From Shewanella cutis (GTDB lineage: Bacteria > Pseudomonadota > Gammaproteobacteria > Enterobacterales > Shewanellaceae), in contig NZ_JACSDI010000008.1 of NCBI RefSeq assembly GCF_022410515.1, positions 1-64,000 of the forward strand: a stretch of 64,000 nucleotides of DNA. Reading direction: 5' to 3'. A program made the translations under genes and the position numbers. Shown in pieces: positions 46,008 through 55,582 of this stretch. Below the pieces are notes generated by a model, which worked only from the letters and a program-made list of their open reading frames with translations, did not search any database and was not told the origin of the DNA. Numbering within the stretch: the stretch's first letter is position 1; the number at the start of each line of letters is the position of its first letter.

Positions 46008-46026
46008 GGCACACTGTAACTGTGCC
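46008..46026. promoter_or_regulatory. Candidate activator-binding palindrome
   Basis: The inverted repeat GGCACA-N7-TGTGCC lies about 130 bp upstream of the sigma-54 promoter, the distance expected for an enhancer-binding protein site, and just before the regulator start. A second, weaker repeat (GGGCAT..ATGCCC) is at 45960-45985. Binding is inferred. Confidence 0.45.
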
Positions 46027-46056
46027 GAAGCGGAACACTGCTCGGGGAGCACGGCT

Positions 46057-47907
46057 ATGACAGCAAAACCGCATTTTCCAACAATACAACCATGGCTAGC
46101 CGATTCGTGGCAACGCAGTATCGGCGCAGGCTTGTCGGAGTTTCATGCCGCCGATGATCTTAGGCTTTCTCATGCAGACCTTAAGCATAAACATGAGCAA
46201 TATCAGCAGCTCATCGAGCTGGTGCAATCCCATGCTTTACCCTTATTTAACCAACTCATGGCGCAATCCAATAGCCGATTATTGCTCTCCGATGCTGACG
46301 GTTATGTGCTTAAACATTGGGGCGTGAGTCGTTATTCCAGTAAGTTAGCGGATGTAGCGCTTGATATTGGGGTTAACTGGCTTGAACAGTATAAGGGCAC
46401 CAATGCCATAGGCACCGCGCTCATGGCCAAGCAAGCGGTCTCAGTGGTTGGAGAGCAGCATTTTATCCGCCAAAATCGTTTTATGAGTTGTACTGCTTGC
46501 CCGATTTTTTCGCCCCAAGGCGACATGCTCGGGGTGCTCGATATCACCAGTGAGCAACAGCGGCATTCACAGCAGACCTTAATGTTAGTGTCGAGTCTGG
46601 CGCAGCAGGTCGAAACGGCGCTGCTGTGTCATCTGCCCGATAGTCACTATCGGATTGATTTAGCAGCCGAGCCGAGTTTATTAAGTTCTGGCTGGCAAGG
46701 CATAGTGATCGCCGACAGTGATGGCCGAATTGTGGGTTGTAATCCCATGGCTAAACAATTGCTGAGTCAAGCTAAGCTGGGCGATAGCCTAGAGCTGCAT
46801 TTGGGGGATAGCTGGACGCGTGCGGGGGGCTTTAATCAGTATTTAGCCTTGCACTTACACACTCAGGCGTTAGGTGTTACGCAGACCAAAAATGCCAAGA
46901 CGATTCAAGATAAGCCGCAGAGTCAATTGGGGGTAAGGTTTCGCGATCCTTTACTTGAGCGGGCTTGGCAGCAAGCGAATAAGGTCATCACTAAACAAAT
47001 CCCTTTGCTGGTGCTCGGTGAAACTGGGGTGGGTAAAGAGCAGTTTGTCAAAAAGCTCCATGCCCAGAGCTCGCGCCGCGCGCAGCCGTTAGTGGCGGTG
47101 AATTGCGCCGCCTTGCCCGCCGAGCTGGTTGAGTCTGAGCTATTTGGTTATCAGGCGGGCGCTTTTACCGGTGCTAATCGAACCGGTTTTATCGGTAAGA
47201 TCCGCCAAGCCCACGGTGGCTTTTTGTTCCTCGATGAAATTGGCGAGATGCCGCTGGCGGCGCAAAGCCGATTACTCAGGGTGTTGCAGGAGCGTGAGGT
47301 CGTTCCCGTCGGCAGCAATCAAAGTGTTAAGGTCGATATTCAGATCATCGCCGCGACTCACATGGATTTAGAATCGCTGGTGGCGCAGGGATTGTTCCGC
47401 CAGGACTTGTTTTATCGGCTAAATGGATTGCAAGTGCGATTACCTGCGCTGCGTGAGCGGCAGGATATTGAGCGTATTATCCATAAATTGCACCGTCGCC
47501 ATCGCAGCGGCCCACAAACCTTATGTACTGAGCTCTTGGCGCAACTGATGCGTTACGATTGGCCCGGCAATTTGCGAGAGTTAGATAATTTGATGCAGGT
47601 GGTTTGTTTGATGGCCGAAGGCGATGAAGTGTTAGTAATGGCGCATTTGCCCGAACACTTAGCCAAAAAGTTAGTCAGTATGCCACCTGATCCCCATGTT
47701 GTTTGCGGGAAGCATCATATTGAAAATCCGCGTGATGAGGATGATAGCGATCGTCACTCGGCCGACTCGCTCCACGGAGCGATAAATCAGAATGTGCTGC
47801 AAGCTTACCGAGCCTGCGAAGGCAATGTCAGCCAATGTGCTAAGCGTTTAGGTATTAGCCGTAATGCCTTGTATCGCAAATTAAAACAGCTTGGGATTAA
47901 AGATTAA
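46057..47907 (+). CDS. Sigma-54-dependent transcriptional activator (AcoR family)
   Basis: A 616-residue regulator. The N-terminal GAF-type sensor region spans about 50-190, then a short PAS-like part (WQGIVIADSDGRIVGCNPMA). The central AAA+ domain has Walker A (GETGVGKEQ), GAFTGA for sigma-54 contact, and Walker B (FLFLDEIGEM). A C-terminal Fis-type helix-turn-helix follows (VSQCAKRLGISRNALYRKLK). The ATG at 46057 has GGGGAG upstream; a GTG start 17 codons earlier is possible but falls in an operator-like palindrome. It likely senses an aldehyde/ketol-type inducer and drives the divergent dehydrogenase. Confidence 0.92.
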   Translation: MTAKPHFPTIQPWLADSWQRSIGAGLSEFHAADDLRLSHADLKHKHEQYQQLIELVQSHALPLFNQLMAQSNSRLLLSDADGYVLKHWGVSRYSSKLADVALDIGVNWLEQYKGTNAIGTALMAKQAVSVVGEQHFIRQNRFMSCTACPIFSPQGDMLGVLDITSEQQRHSQQTLMLVSSLAQQVETALLCHLPDSHYRIDLAAEPSLLSSGWQGIVIADSDGRIVGCNPMAKQLLSQAKLGDSLELHLGDSWTRAGGFNQYLALHLHTQALGVTQTKNAKTIQDKPQSQLGVRFRDPLLERAWQQANKVITKQIPLLVLGETGVGKEQFVKKLHAQSSRRAQPLVAVNCAALPAELVESELFGYQAGAFTGANRTGFIGKIRQAHGGFLFLDEIGEMPLAAQSRLLRVLQEREVVPVGSNQSVKVDIQIIAATHMDLESLVAQGLFRQDLFYRLNGLQVRLPALRERQDIERIIHKLHRRHRSGPQTLCTELLAQLMRYDWPGNLRELDNLMQVVCLMAEGDEVLVMAHLPEHLAKKLVSMPPDPHVVCGKHHIENPRDEDDSDRHSADSLHGAINQNVLQAYRACEGNVSQCAKRLGISRNALYRKLKQLGIKD

Positions 47908-47984
47908 GTTTGCTAACCCGCTTTAACTGCAGCGCCTCGTTTGCACCATGCGAGCCCGATAACTGTAGCTATCGGGCGTGTATT

Positions 47985-49334
47985 TTAGGTGGGTAAACTG
48001 ATATTGACTTCAAGGCCGTGTGGCTCACGGTTTTCGGCTTTAATCTTACCTTTATGGGCGCTAATCGCGGCTTCAGTAATTGCTAGCCCTAGCCCCCAAC
48101 CACCACTTTCCCGCTGTCTTGCGGAGTCTGGGCGATAGAAAGGTTTGAAAATTGACTCAAGCTCCGCAGGATCAATACCAGGACCGTCATCCTTTATCGT
48201 AATTTGGACTTGGCCACCTGTTTGACTTGCGTGCAGATGAATGTCGCTCTTGGCGTAACGAATCGCGTTGCGCAGCAGGTTTTCTATCGCACGGGAAAGG
48301 GACTTAGGATAATGGCTGAGTTCGATGGCTTCATCGATATCGATAGTGATCTTTTTGCCTTGCTGATCGGCTTCAAACTCGGCGTCATCCAATACTTGGC
48401 TTAGCGACTCGGCTAAACCGAGACATACTTTAGTTTCATTGGTGCTGAGTTTGACCCGTGATAGCTCTAGCAGCTCGGCAATCAGTTGCTCTAATTGCTC
48501 AGCTTCGTAGGCGATACGGTCGGTTTCTGTGGTTTGTTGGCCTTTTTTACGGGCCAGCGCGAGTGAAAGTTGCAGGCGGGTCAGCGGTGTCCTCAGCTCG
48601 TGGGAAATATCTCCCATTAATCGCTGCTGATTTTTGACCATGGCCTCAATCGAGTCCGCCATGCTGTTAAACGCAGTGGCGAGTTGGCCGATTTCATCGT
48701 TACGTTGGGTGGTTGCCTTATCCACCCGATTGCTGAGATCACCTTCGGCGAGGGCATCTGCACTTTTCTTGAGTGAACTGAGTGGCTTACCCAAATGCCA
48801 AGCGAGTAGGGCGCAGAGTAATCCCGACATCAGTATGGCCAAACTGAGGGTGAGCAGTTTGTTTTCTATAAAGAAGAAGAACCAAGGCCGAGGATGGGTA
48901 TCTGGTAGTCGTCCATAGAGATAATAGGTTTCACCCTCAAGGGTAAATTGGTGAGGACCAAATACTAATTCATCTTTAAATTGATGACTAATTGGCTGCT
49001 TTTCTTCATCAGCCATCAGCATAAAACTGCGCACACCACGGCTGACTCGGTTGGTATTAATCACTTGGCCTTGGCTGTTGGTCAGATAAAGCCGCAGTGG
49101 TTTGCCTTCCATATCTCGATGCCTTTCCCAACGGCGCAGGAAATCGGACTTAAGCAGTGTTGGATTTTCCTGAATGCGCTGCGCTATGGTCGCTAGCACT
49201 TTTTGCAGATGGGGCGGGATTGGGGCGCGGTCATGATTTTGCTGCAGCAACGGCAGCAAACCGACTAAGGCGATAATCAGCGAACTGCAGAGCCAAAATC
49301 CGAGCAGTAACTTGATAAATAAGCGATTAGGCAC
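47985..49334 (-). CDS. cpxA: Envelope stress sensor kinase CpxA
   Basis: A 449-residue inner-membrane kinase: helices about 8-30 and 158-180, a periplasmic domain between them, HAMP (about 180-232), phosphoacceptor His245 (GDISHELRTPLTRLQ), and the ATP-binding boxes (NLLRNAIRYA, DDGPGID, GWGLGLAI). Pairing with CpxR 14 bases upstream and a divergent cpxP-like gene supports the Cpx assignment: it senses misfolded or mislocalised envelope proteins. Confidence 0.93.
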   Translation of the reverse strand: MPNRLFIKLLLGFWLCSSLIIALVGLLPLLQQNHDRAPIPPHLQKVLATIAQRIQENPTLLKSDFLRRWERHRDMEGKPLRLYLTNSQGQVINTNRVSRGVRSFMLMADEEKQPISHQFKDELVFGPHQFTLEGETYYLYGRLPDTHPRPWFFFFIENKLLTLSLAILMSGLLCALLAWHLGKPLSSLKKSADALAEGDLSNRVDKATTQRNDEIGQLATAFNSMADSIEAMVKNQQRLMGDISHELRTPLTRLQLSLALARKKGQQTTETDRIAYEAEQLEQLIAELLELSRVKLSTNETKVCLGLAESLSQVLDDAEFEADQQGKKITIDIDEAIELSHYPKSLSRAIENLLRNAIRYAKSDIHLHASQTGGQVQITIKDDGPGIDPAELESIFKPFYRPDSARQRESGGWGLGLAITEAAISAHKGKIKAENREPHGLEVNISLPT

Positions 49335-49348
49335 AGTTGTTCCCGCCG

Positions 49349-50035
49349 TTATGGTAGCCAGATATAACCTTTACCACGAATGGTTTTCACCCTTGGTCTG
49401 CCATCGCTACGCTCGGGAAGTTTTTTGCGTAGATTCGACAAATGCATGTCTAGGCTACGATCGAATGGCATCAATTTTTTACCTAGCACTATTTCATTGA
49501 GTTCTTCTTTATTCATCAACTCGCCAGCATGGAGCGCTAAGGTGTGCAGCAGAGTAAATTCGGTGCCCGTGAGGATAATAAGTTGCTCATTACAATAGGC
49601 TTCTTGGCGTGAAGGGTCTAAACGTAAATCACCAAACTCCTGTGCGGGAGTGGCATGGATTTCTTGGGCGGTTAAATGGGAGCGGCGAATGATGGCGCGA
49701 ATTCGGGCGATTAGCTCTCTGTCATTAAAGGGCTTGGGTAAATAGTCATCGGCGCCGATTTCAAGACCTACTACGCGGTCAATCTCATCACCTCTGGCGG
49801 TGAGCATCAACACTGGGGTTTGCTTATGTTGCCGCAGGGCGCGAAGCACTTCAAAGCCGTTTAACTTAGGCAGCATCACATCGAGTAAGATCAAATCGTA
49901 ATCTGCTGCCAAGGCAAGTTCTAAACCTTGTTTGCCATCGTAGGCTAATGTGAGTTTGAACCCTTCGAGTTCGAGTAATTGTCCAAGAAGTTCCGATAAA
50001 CCGAGATCATCATCGATTAATAGTATTCGACTCAT
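49349..50035 (-). CDS. cpxR: Response regulator CpxR
   Basis: A 228-residue OmpR-family regulator starting MSRILLIDDDLGLSELLGQL. Phosphoacceptor Asp52, KPF Lys near 102, winged helix C-terminal domain (MHLSNLRKKLPERSDGRPRV). The start is set by family length; an ATG 14 codons upstream is rejected. A CpxR-type box lies about 120 bases upstream, consistent with self-activation. Confidence 0.94.
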   Translation of the reverse strand: MSRILLIDDDLGLSELLGQLLELEGFKLTLAYDGKQGLELALAADYDLILLDVMLPKLNGFEVLRALRQHKQTPVLMLTARGDEIDRVVGLEIGADDYLPKPFNDRELIARIRAIIRRSHLTAQEIHATPAQEFGDLRLDPSRQEAYCNEQLIILTGTEFTLLHTLALHAGELMNKEELNEIVLGKKLMPFDRSLDMHLSNLRKKLPERSDGRPRVKTIRGKGYIWLP

Positions 50036-50390
50036 AGTGTTCCTTAATCTGGATGAACGGGTGCTGCAGACCGACATTGACTCGCTAAACTGCAGGCACT
50101 TTTAGTACTTTGCCTGAGTATACCCTTTTTGATGTCAATTGCTGTGTAGCAATGTAAGCCAAAGTAAAGAATAGGGAATCTGTATACCCAAGCTACCTCA
50201 AGAGTCGAGTTTCAGCATTTTGAGGATGTTTGGGTATTGTTATTGGCGCAACTTTACAATGATTTACTCAGGTCACGCCCTCACTTACATATGACGCTTT
50301 AGACTGTAATCGTCGAAAGTGATTCGGCTTTTAAATGGGTCGTCACTATCTCTGGTCTTTACAACATGAAGTTGAATTATTGAGGTTAAT
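50036..50390. promoter_or_regulatory. cpxRA-cpxP divergent regulatory region with two CpxR boxes
   Basis: Two matches to the CpxR consensus GTAAA-N5-GTAAA lie here. GTAAG-CCAAA-GTAAA at 50154-50168 (one mismatch) is 32-46 bases upstream of a minus-strand TATACT (50117-50122) and so suits cpxRA activation. The perfect GTAAA-TCATT-GTAAA at 50253-50267 (minus strand) is about 38 bases before a plus-strand TGTAAT (50305-50310) and suits cpxP. Promoter assignments are weaker than the boxes. Confidence 0.75.
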
Positions 50391-50882
50391 ATGATGAAAA
50401 CATTATCTCCTTTAAAAGCTAGCCTGTTTGCCATCTTAGCAAGCTCGGCGGTATTGGCGACAACAGTGAACGCTGAACCTGGCCAAGAGTGCGATCATCC
50501 TCGTGGTGAGTTCCATAAACGTGGCGACCGCATGGGCCATGACGGCATGCACAAAATGTTTGAAGGATTGGATTTAACCGATACACAAAAGGCGGACATT
50601 AAAAAACTGTTTGCCGAGCAACGTGCTGCACGTAGTGATGATAGACCTTCGAAGGAAGAGCGTTTAGCGCACCGAACTGAAATGCATGGGTTGATCACCT
50701 CGGCCACCTTCGATGAAGCGCAAGCTAAAGCATTACTGAGTACTCAGCAGGAAAAACGCCAAGCGCAAGCCGTTGAAAGAATGAAGATGCAGAATCAAAT
50801 TTACAATCTGCTGACGCCTGAGCAACAAGCTAAGTTTAAAGCGCGATTTGAAGCACACGCTGGTAAAGAACCTCGCAGTTAA
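50391..50882 (+). CDS. cpxP: CpxP/Spy-family periplasmic chaperone
   Basis: A 163-residue protein with a signal peptide (to about Ala28, TTVNAEPG) and the two LTxxQ motifs of the CpxP/Spy fold (LTDTQ near 61, LTPEQ near 143). CpxP inhibits CpxA and helps clear misfolded periplasmic proteins. ATG ATG at the start; either may be used. Divergent from cpxRA and preceded by CpxR-type boxes. Confidence 0.9.
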   Translation: MMKTLSPLKASLFAILASSAVLATTVNAEPGQECDHPRGEFHKRGDRMGHDGMHKMFEGLDLTDTQKADIKKLFAEQRAARSDDRPSKEERLAHRTEMHGLITSATFDEAQAKALLSTQQEKRQAQAVERMKMQNQIYNLLTPEQQAKFKARFEAHAGKEPRS

Positions 50883-50932
50883 GCCTGTAAGCTGATATAC
50901 AATAGAGTCATAGCTTCCCGATATAGACCCCT

Positions 50933-51823
50933 ATGACTCACTCTTCCCAATACGATTTTTGGGTCAAACTGGCTAGTCGCGCTTCCGTGGCTACCGCTTT
51001 GACCCTTATTACAATCAAACTGTTAGCTTGGTTGTATTCCGGCTCGGCCAGTATGTTGGCATCCTTAACCGATTCCTTTGCCGATACGCTTGCCTCGATT
51101 ATCAATTTTATCGCCATTCGTTATGCCATTGTCCCTGCTGATCATGACCATAGATACGGCCATGGTAAAGCTGAGCCATTAGCAGCGCTGGCGCAATCGG
51201 CCTTTATTATGGGCTCGGCGTTTCTGCTGTTGTTTTATGGTGGTGAACGTTTATTAAATCCCGCTCCCGTTGAAAATGCGACCATAGGTGTGGTGGTTTC
51301 TGTGGTTGCGATTGTACTGACATTAGCCTTAGTCTTGCTGCAAAAGCGGGCGCTGGCGGCGACCAATAGCACTGTGGTTGAGGCCGATTCGCTACACTAT
51401 AAGTCGGATTTATTCCTCAATGCGGCGGTACTTTTAGCGTTAGTGCTGTCCCAATATGGCTGGTGGTGGGCGGATGGTTTATTTGCCGTGCTCATAGCTT
51501 GTTACATTGGTCAGCAGGCTTTTGATTTGGGGTATCGTTCGATTCAAGCGTTGTTAGATCGTGAGTTAGATGAAGACACTCGCCAGCGGATCAAACAAAT
51601 CGCTAAAGAAGATCCAAGGGTGTTGGGGCTACATGATTTACGGACGCGCCAAGCCGGTAAGACGATTTTTATTCAATTCCATTTAGAGCTTGATGGTAAT
51701 TTGAGCCTAAACGAAGCCCACAGTATTGCTGATACGACAGGGCTTAGGGTGAAAGCCGCCTTTGAAGATGCCGAGGTGATTATTCACCAAGATCCTGTGC
51801 AGGTGGAACCAACGACTCAATAA
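50933..51823 (+). CDS. fieF: Cation diffusion facilitator FieF (Fe/Zn efflux)
   Basis: A 296-residue six-helix inner-membrane antiporter exporting Fe(II)/Zn(II). Metal-site residues are in DSFADT (helix 2) and HYKSD (helix 5); the HDHRYGHGKAEPL loop follows helix 2 as in the E. coli protein. The C-terminal cytosolic domain has HDLRTRQAGKTIFIQFHLEL. Fifty bases after cpxP; in E. coli fieF also lies next to cpxP. Confidence 0.95.
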   Translation: MTHSSQYDFWVKLASRASVATALTLITIKLLAWLYSGSASMLASLTDSFADTLASIINFIAIRYAIVPADHDHRYGHGKAEPLAALAQSAFIMGSAFLLLFYGGERLLNPAPVENATIGVVVSVVAIVLTLALVLLQKRALAATNSTVVEADSLHYKSDLFLNAAVLLALVLSQYGWWWADGLFAVLIACYIGQQAFDLGYRSIQALLDRELDEDTRQRIKQIAKEDPRVLGLHDLRTRQAGKTIFIQFHLELDGNLSLNEAHSIADTTGLRVKAAFEDAEVIIHQDPVQVEPTTQ

Positions 51824-51870
51824 CCGTGGGTAACACCGAAGCGATTATTTTTACAACCAAAGGAGTGGTT

Positions 51871-52282
51871 ATGTCATGGATGCAGCAACAGACTCACCCG
51901 TTTACTGACAATAAGCGAATTATTTGTCGTTATCATCGATTGTCGACACGCTTTGAGCTAATCGCTGAACAACCCCCCGCCGCGAGTGAATCGAGCGGGG
52001 CGCTTATGCCACCAGCAATGACGGAAAACTCTGCGACTGCTCGTCCCGATGGCGTTATACATGAGCTTATTCTGCACCAATGCCTCTATTTTTTACCAAG
52101 AAAGATTTCATTTAGCATTGATCAACGGGGCTACCAATTGCATATTTGGCCGTTGTTTTTATGGCGCATGTGCCGTCTCAGGGCGAGCAGTCATTCACGA
52201 ATGCCTCGATGAGCGCAAGCGTCGCTCAATTATTCGTTGGTGTTATTTCACCATCCTGAATCTGCTGAGAATCATCAGTTAA
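51871..52282 (+). pseudogene. Small hypothetical gene, apparently frameshifted
   Basis: From ATG 51871 (AAAGGAG upstream) the frame runs to a stop at 52210-52212, giving a 113-residue protein with no known domain. At a run of five T (52156-52160) removal of one base would join it to another frame that stays open to 52282 and reads as protein-like (GACAVSGRAVIHECLDERKR, then RSIIRWCYF). The combined product would be about 136 residues. It may be a true mutation, a sequencing error or, less likely, programmed slippage. Function unknown. Confidence 0.5.
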
Positions 52283-52435
52283 TGCTTAGATTTTAGCTGT
52301 TAATTGCGAGCTTATTTAAAGCTGAATGCTTGCTGTATAAAGTGTATTTAGCATTGGCAGGCTATCACGGTTATTTTTTGTTTGTTGTATTATCCGCAGC
52401 GTTTACTACTTAAGTTAACTCATTAGGGAAATATA

Positions 52436-52993
52436 ATGAAAAAACTATCTTTAGTTGCGGGTTCTTTATTATCTGTATTAGTGGCAAGCCAAGCTGTAGC
52501 GGCAACTGACACCACGGGTTTTTATGTGGGTGGTGCACTAAACCGTGTGACTGTTGATGTGGTTGATGATGCAGAAACAGGGACAGGTTTCGGCGTATAT
52601 GGTGGTTACAACTTTAACGAGTGGTTTGGTTTAGAAGCCAATTTATTTGCGACTGGCGATTTAGGCGATGAGAATGTCGATGTTGCTGCGGGCGCACTTA
52701 CCTTTACACCTAAGTTTACGCTGCAAATCAATGATATGTTCTCAGCATATGCAAAAGCAGGTGTTGCATCTATGGCTATGAATATTGACGGTTTTGGTGC
52801 TGATGAAGACTTCACTGGCTTTGGTTGGACTTACGGTGTCGGTATTAACGCTGCAGTGACAGAGCATTTAAATGTTCGTTTGAGTTATGATGTCACTAGC
52901 GGTGATTTAGATGCCGATCGCAGTTATTTAAATATTAAAGATATTGATACTGATATTAAGCAACTGGCTATTGGTGTGCATTATCAGTTTTAA
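52436..52993 (+). CDS. Outer-membrane beta-barrel protein
   Basis: A 185-residue protein with signal peptide (cleavage after SQAVA-A, about 22-23), alternating aromatic/polar strands suited to an eight-stranded barrel (FYVGGALNRV, TGFGVYGGYNFNEWFGLEAN) and a C-terminal Phe (IGVHYQF) as required for barrel assembly. It belongs to the OmpA/OmpX-like porin-family barrels; role unknown. Strong terminator follows. Confidence 0.88.
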   Translation: MKKLSLVAGSLLSVLVASQAVAATDTTGFYVGGALNRVTVDVVDDAETGTGFGVYGGYNFNEWFGLEANLFATGDLGDENVDVAAGALTFTPKFTLQINDMFSAYAKAGVASMAMNIDGFGADEDFTGFGWTYGVGINAAVTEHLNVRLSYDVTSGDLDADRSYLNIKDIDTDIKQLAIGVHYQF

Positions 52994-53016
52994 TTAGTTA
53001 GTGCGAGCTTTAAAAT

Positions 53017-53044
53017 AAAAAAGGGATAGTGATATCCCTTTTTT
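53017..53044. terminator. Bidirectional terminator between omp gene and ntrC
   Basis: A stem AAAAAAGGGATA / TATCCCTTTTTT with a 4-base loop lies between the convergent outer-membrane gene and ntrC; A-run and T-run serve both directions. Confidence 0.9.
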
Positions 53045-53060
53045 GCATTTACTTGACGGC

Positions 53061-54476
53061 TTAATCCATCGATAGTTCTTTTAGTTTTCGTGTCAGTGTA
53101 TTTCGTCCCCAGCCCAAACGTTTTGCCGCTTCTTGTTTATGCCCTTGGGTATGACGTAATGCCGTTTCAAGCAAAATACGCTCAAAAGCGGGCTGCACTT
53201 CGGTTAATAAATCACTATTTCCTTCGGACAGTTTTTGGTCGATCCACTCGGTGAGTGCCGATTGCCAATCTTGGCTGCCTTTGGCCATTGGATTGATAGT
53301 GGTTGGTTCCTTAAGTAACTCGGGCGGTAAGTCTTGGGGCAGGATTTCTTGTCCTGAGGCCATGACGGTGAGCCAGCGGCAAGTGTTCTCGAGTTGCCTA
53401 ACGTTGCCCGGCCATGGCAGTTGTGACAGCTTTGCTGCTGTCTCTTTGGTGAGGATTTTGGCTTCGACACCAATCTCTTTGGCGGCAGAGGCTAAAAAGT
53501 GGCTTGCAAGCTGTGGTATGTCCTCACGGCGTTGTGACAGCGGTGGCAAATGGATACGGATCACATTGAGGCGGTGGAATAAGTCTTCCCTAAATCCGCC
53601 TTTTAGGACTAATTGCTCAAGATCTTGATGGGTGGCAGCAATGATGCGCACATCCACTTGTACAGCACTGTGGCCGCCGACACGATAAAACTGCCCATCG
53701 GCGAGAACCCGTAGTAAACGGGTTTGCACGTCCAGCGGCATATCGCCGATTTCATCTAAAAATAGGGTGCCGCCATTGGCTTGCTCGAAGCGCCCTTGAC
53801 GCACGTTAGCCGCGCCAGTAAAGGCGCCTTTTTCATGGCCGAATAGTTCGGATTCGATTAAATCCTTAGGAATCGCCGCCATATTTAAGGCGATAAAAGG
53901 TTTATCCTTGCGCGGACTGTGCTTATGCAGTGCGCCTGCAACCAGCTCTTTACCTGTGCCTGATTGGCCATTGATCAGCACGCTGATTGAAGAGCGTGAC
54001 AGCCTACCGATAGCGCGAAACACCTCTTGCATGGCGGGAGCTTCACCGATGATTTCGGGGGTTTTAACTTGAGTATCTTGCGCAACTGGCGTAGGGCTTT
54101 GCTCTGTTGCATGGGTCAGCGCGCGCTCAACGAGAGAAATCGCCTCATCGATATCAAAGGGTTTAGGTAAATACTCAAATGCACCAGCCTGATAGGCACT
54201 CACTGCACTGTCTAAGTCCGAATGCGCCGTCATGATGATCACGGGAATATGCGGATAGTGGATTTGCAGTCTTTCAAGCAGGGTTAAGCCATCAGTACCC
54301 GGCATTCGAATATCCGAGACGATGACCCGTGGCTGGGAAATTTCTAATGCTTGCCAGAGTGATTCTGCTGCGGCAAAGCTGGCGGTACTGAGTTTTGCGC
54401 CTTGGAGCGCTTTTTCGAGCACCCAACGTATTGAGCTGTCATCGTCGAGGATCCACACTTGTTCACTGATTCGCAT
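53061..54476 (-). CDS. glnG: Nitrogen regulation response regulator NtrC
   Basis: A 471-residue sigma-54 activator: receiver domain with Asp55 (VSDIRMPG), AAA+ domain with [15 protein letters not shown] and FLDEIGDMP, and a Fis-type DNA-binding C-terminus ([20 protein letters not shown]). It controls nitrogen-starvation genes such as glnA. Located 37 bases after ntrB; overlapping NtrC-type sites lie upstream of ntrB. Confidence 0.96.
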   Translation of the reverse strand: MRISEQVWILDDDSSIRWVLEKALQGAKLSTASFAAAESLWQALEISQPRVIVSDIRMPGTDGLTLLERLQIHYPHIPVIIMTAHSDLDSAVSAYQAGAFEYLPKPFDIDEAISLVERALTHATEQSPTPVAQDTQVKTPEIIGEAPAMQEVFRAIGRLSRSSISVLINGQSGTGKELVAGALHKHSPRKDKPFIALNMAAIPKDLIESELFGHEKGAFTGAANVRQGRFEQANGGTLFLDEIGDMPLDVQTRLLRVLADGQFYRVGGHSAVQVDVRIIAATHQDLEQLVLKGGFREDLFHRLNVIRIHLPPLSQRREDIPQLASHFLASAAKEIGVEAKILTKETAAKLSQLPWPGNVRQLENTCRWLTVMASGQEILPQDLPPELLKEPTTINPMAKGSQDWQSALTEWIDQKLSEGNSDLLTEVQPAFERILLETALRHTQGHKQEAAKRLGWGRNTLTRKLKELSMD

Positions 54477-54513
54477 TTTGCTTCCTCATACGGTATGTGT
54501 TGGTTTTGCTTGA

Positions 54514-55560
54514 TTATTTTGCACTTAAAATCGGTAACGAGATAATAAATTCAGTGTGTCCTGGGCTGGAGACGCAATCAATCCTGCCCGAGTGTAATCT
54601 GGCAATGTTGTGGGCAATCGACAGGCCAAGCCCCGAGCCCTGTTCGCGACTGGTTACCATGGGATAAAACAATGTGTCCATGAGCTCTGGTGGTATACCT
54701 GGGCCATTGTCGATAATGGACAGGGTCAGTACGAGCTTGTGGCGCTGCGAACCGATAGTGACCTGATGTTGTGTTCGGGTGCGGATCAGGATTTCGCCAC
54801 CTGTGTGTTCGAGGGCTTGCACCGCATTCTGCAAAATATTCAACACCGCTTGCTGCATTTGATCTGGGTCCATCTCGATATCGGGGATCGAGGGATCATA
54901 ATCCCGCTTCAACTGGATATTGGCTGGCAGTGCGATTTCCACCAGTTTATATACTTTTTGCACCACTTGATGAATGTTATGCAGGCTATGTTGAGTGGGA
55001 CGCTGCGGGCCAAGTAGCCTATCGACTAAGCTACGCAGACGATCAGCTTGTTCGATGATGAGATTAGTAAATTCCTTTTGCGCGGGATCGTCCAGTTCCC
55101 GCGAGAGCAATTGAGCAGCGCCACGCAAGCCGCCTAAGGGGTTTTTAATCTCATGGGCCAAGTTACGCACTAAGAATTGTGCAGCCTGTTGCTGTGCGTC
55201 TTGGCTGAGTTGCTGGTGGATACGTCGTTGTTGGTCGACTTGCCTAAGCTCAAGTAGACTCAGCAGCGCTTCATCCTCTAGTGGAATAAGCGTCAGATCG
55301 ACGGTGTGATGCTGAGCATCTAAGGTGACTAACGTCGCGGTGTTAACGGTGAGACTTTGCCCAGCTTTTACCGCATCGCTAAGGAGCTGTGTGTCGACAC
55401 CGAGCGCTTGATAATGCTCTGGCAATGCTTGTTCGACCAGCCTGTGGCTACCGACACCTAAAAGTTGCTCTGCAGCGGCGTTGGCATAACAAGGCTTAAG
55501 ATCCTTATCGATGACAAGTACCGCGGTCACTAAATGATTGAGCAGAGTCTCTTTATCCAT
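54514..55560 (-). CDS. glnL: Nitrogen regulation sensor kinase NtrB
   Basis: A 348-residue cytosolic kinase with an N-terminal PAS domain (about 8-110), phosphoacceptor His136 (NLAHEIKNPLGGL), N box (LNILQNAVQAL), G1 (DNGPGI) and G2 (GSGLGLSI). It phosphorylates or, with PII, dephosphorylates NtrC. Its promoter region has two overlapping NtrC palindromes. Confidence 0.96.
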   Translation of the reverse strand: MDKETLLNHLVTAVLVIDKDLKPCYANAAAEQLLGVGSHRLVEQALPEHYQALGVDTQLLSDAVKAGQSLTVNTATLVTLDAQHHTVDLTLIPLEDEALLSLLELRQVDQQRRIHQQLSQDAQQQAAQFLVRNLAHEIKNPLGGLRGAAQLLSRELDDPAQKEFTNLIIEQADRLRSLVDRLLGPQRPTQHSLHNIHQVVQKVYKLVEIALPANIQLKRDYDPSIPDIEMDPDQMQQAVLNILQNAVQALEHTGGEILIRTRTQHQVTIGSQRHKLVLTLSIIDNGPGIPPELMDTLFYPMVTSREQGSGLGLSIAHNIARLHSGRIDCVSSPGHTEFIISLPILSAK

Positions 55561-55582
55561 CTACCGTTCCTGAAAATAGGGT

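Noticed and set aside
48634..48918. Plus-strand open frame opposite cpxA
   Set aside because: Antisense shadow of the kinase gene with low-complexity composition and no start signal.
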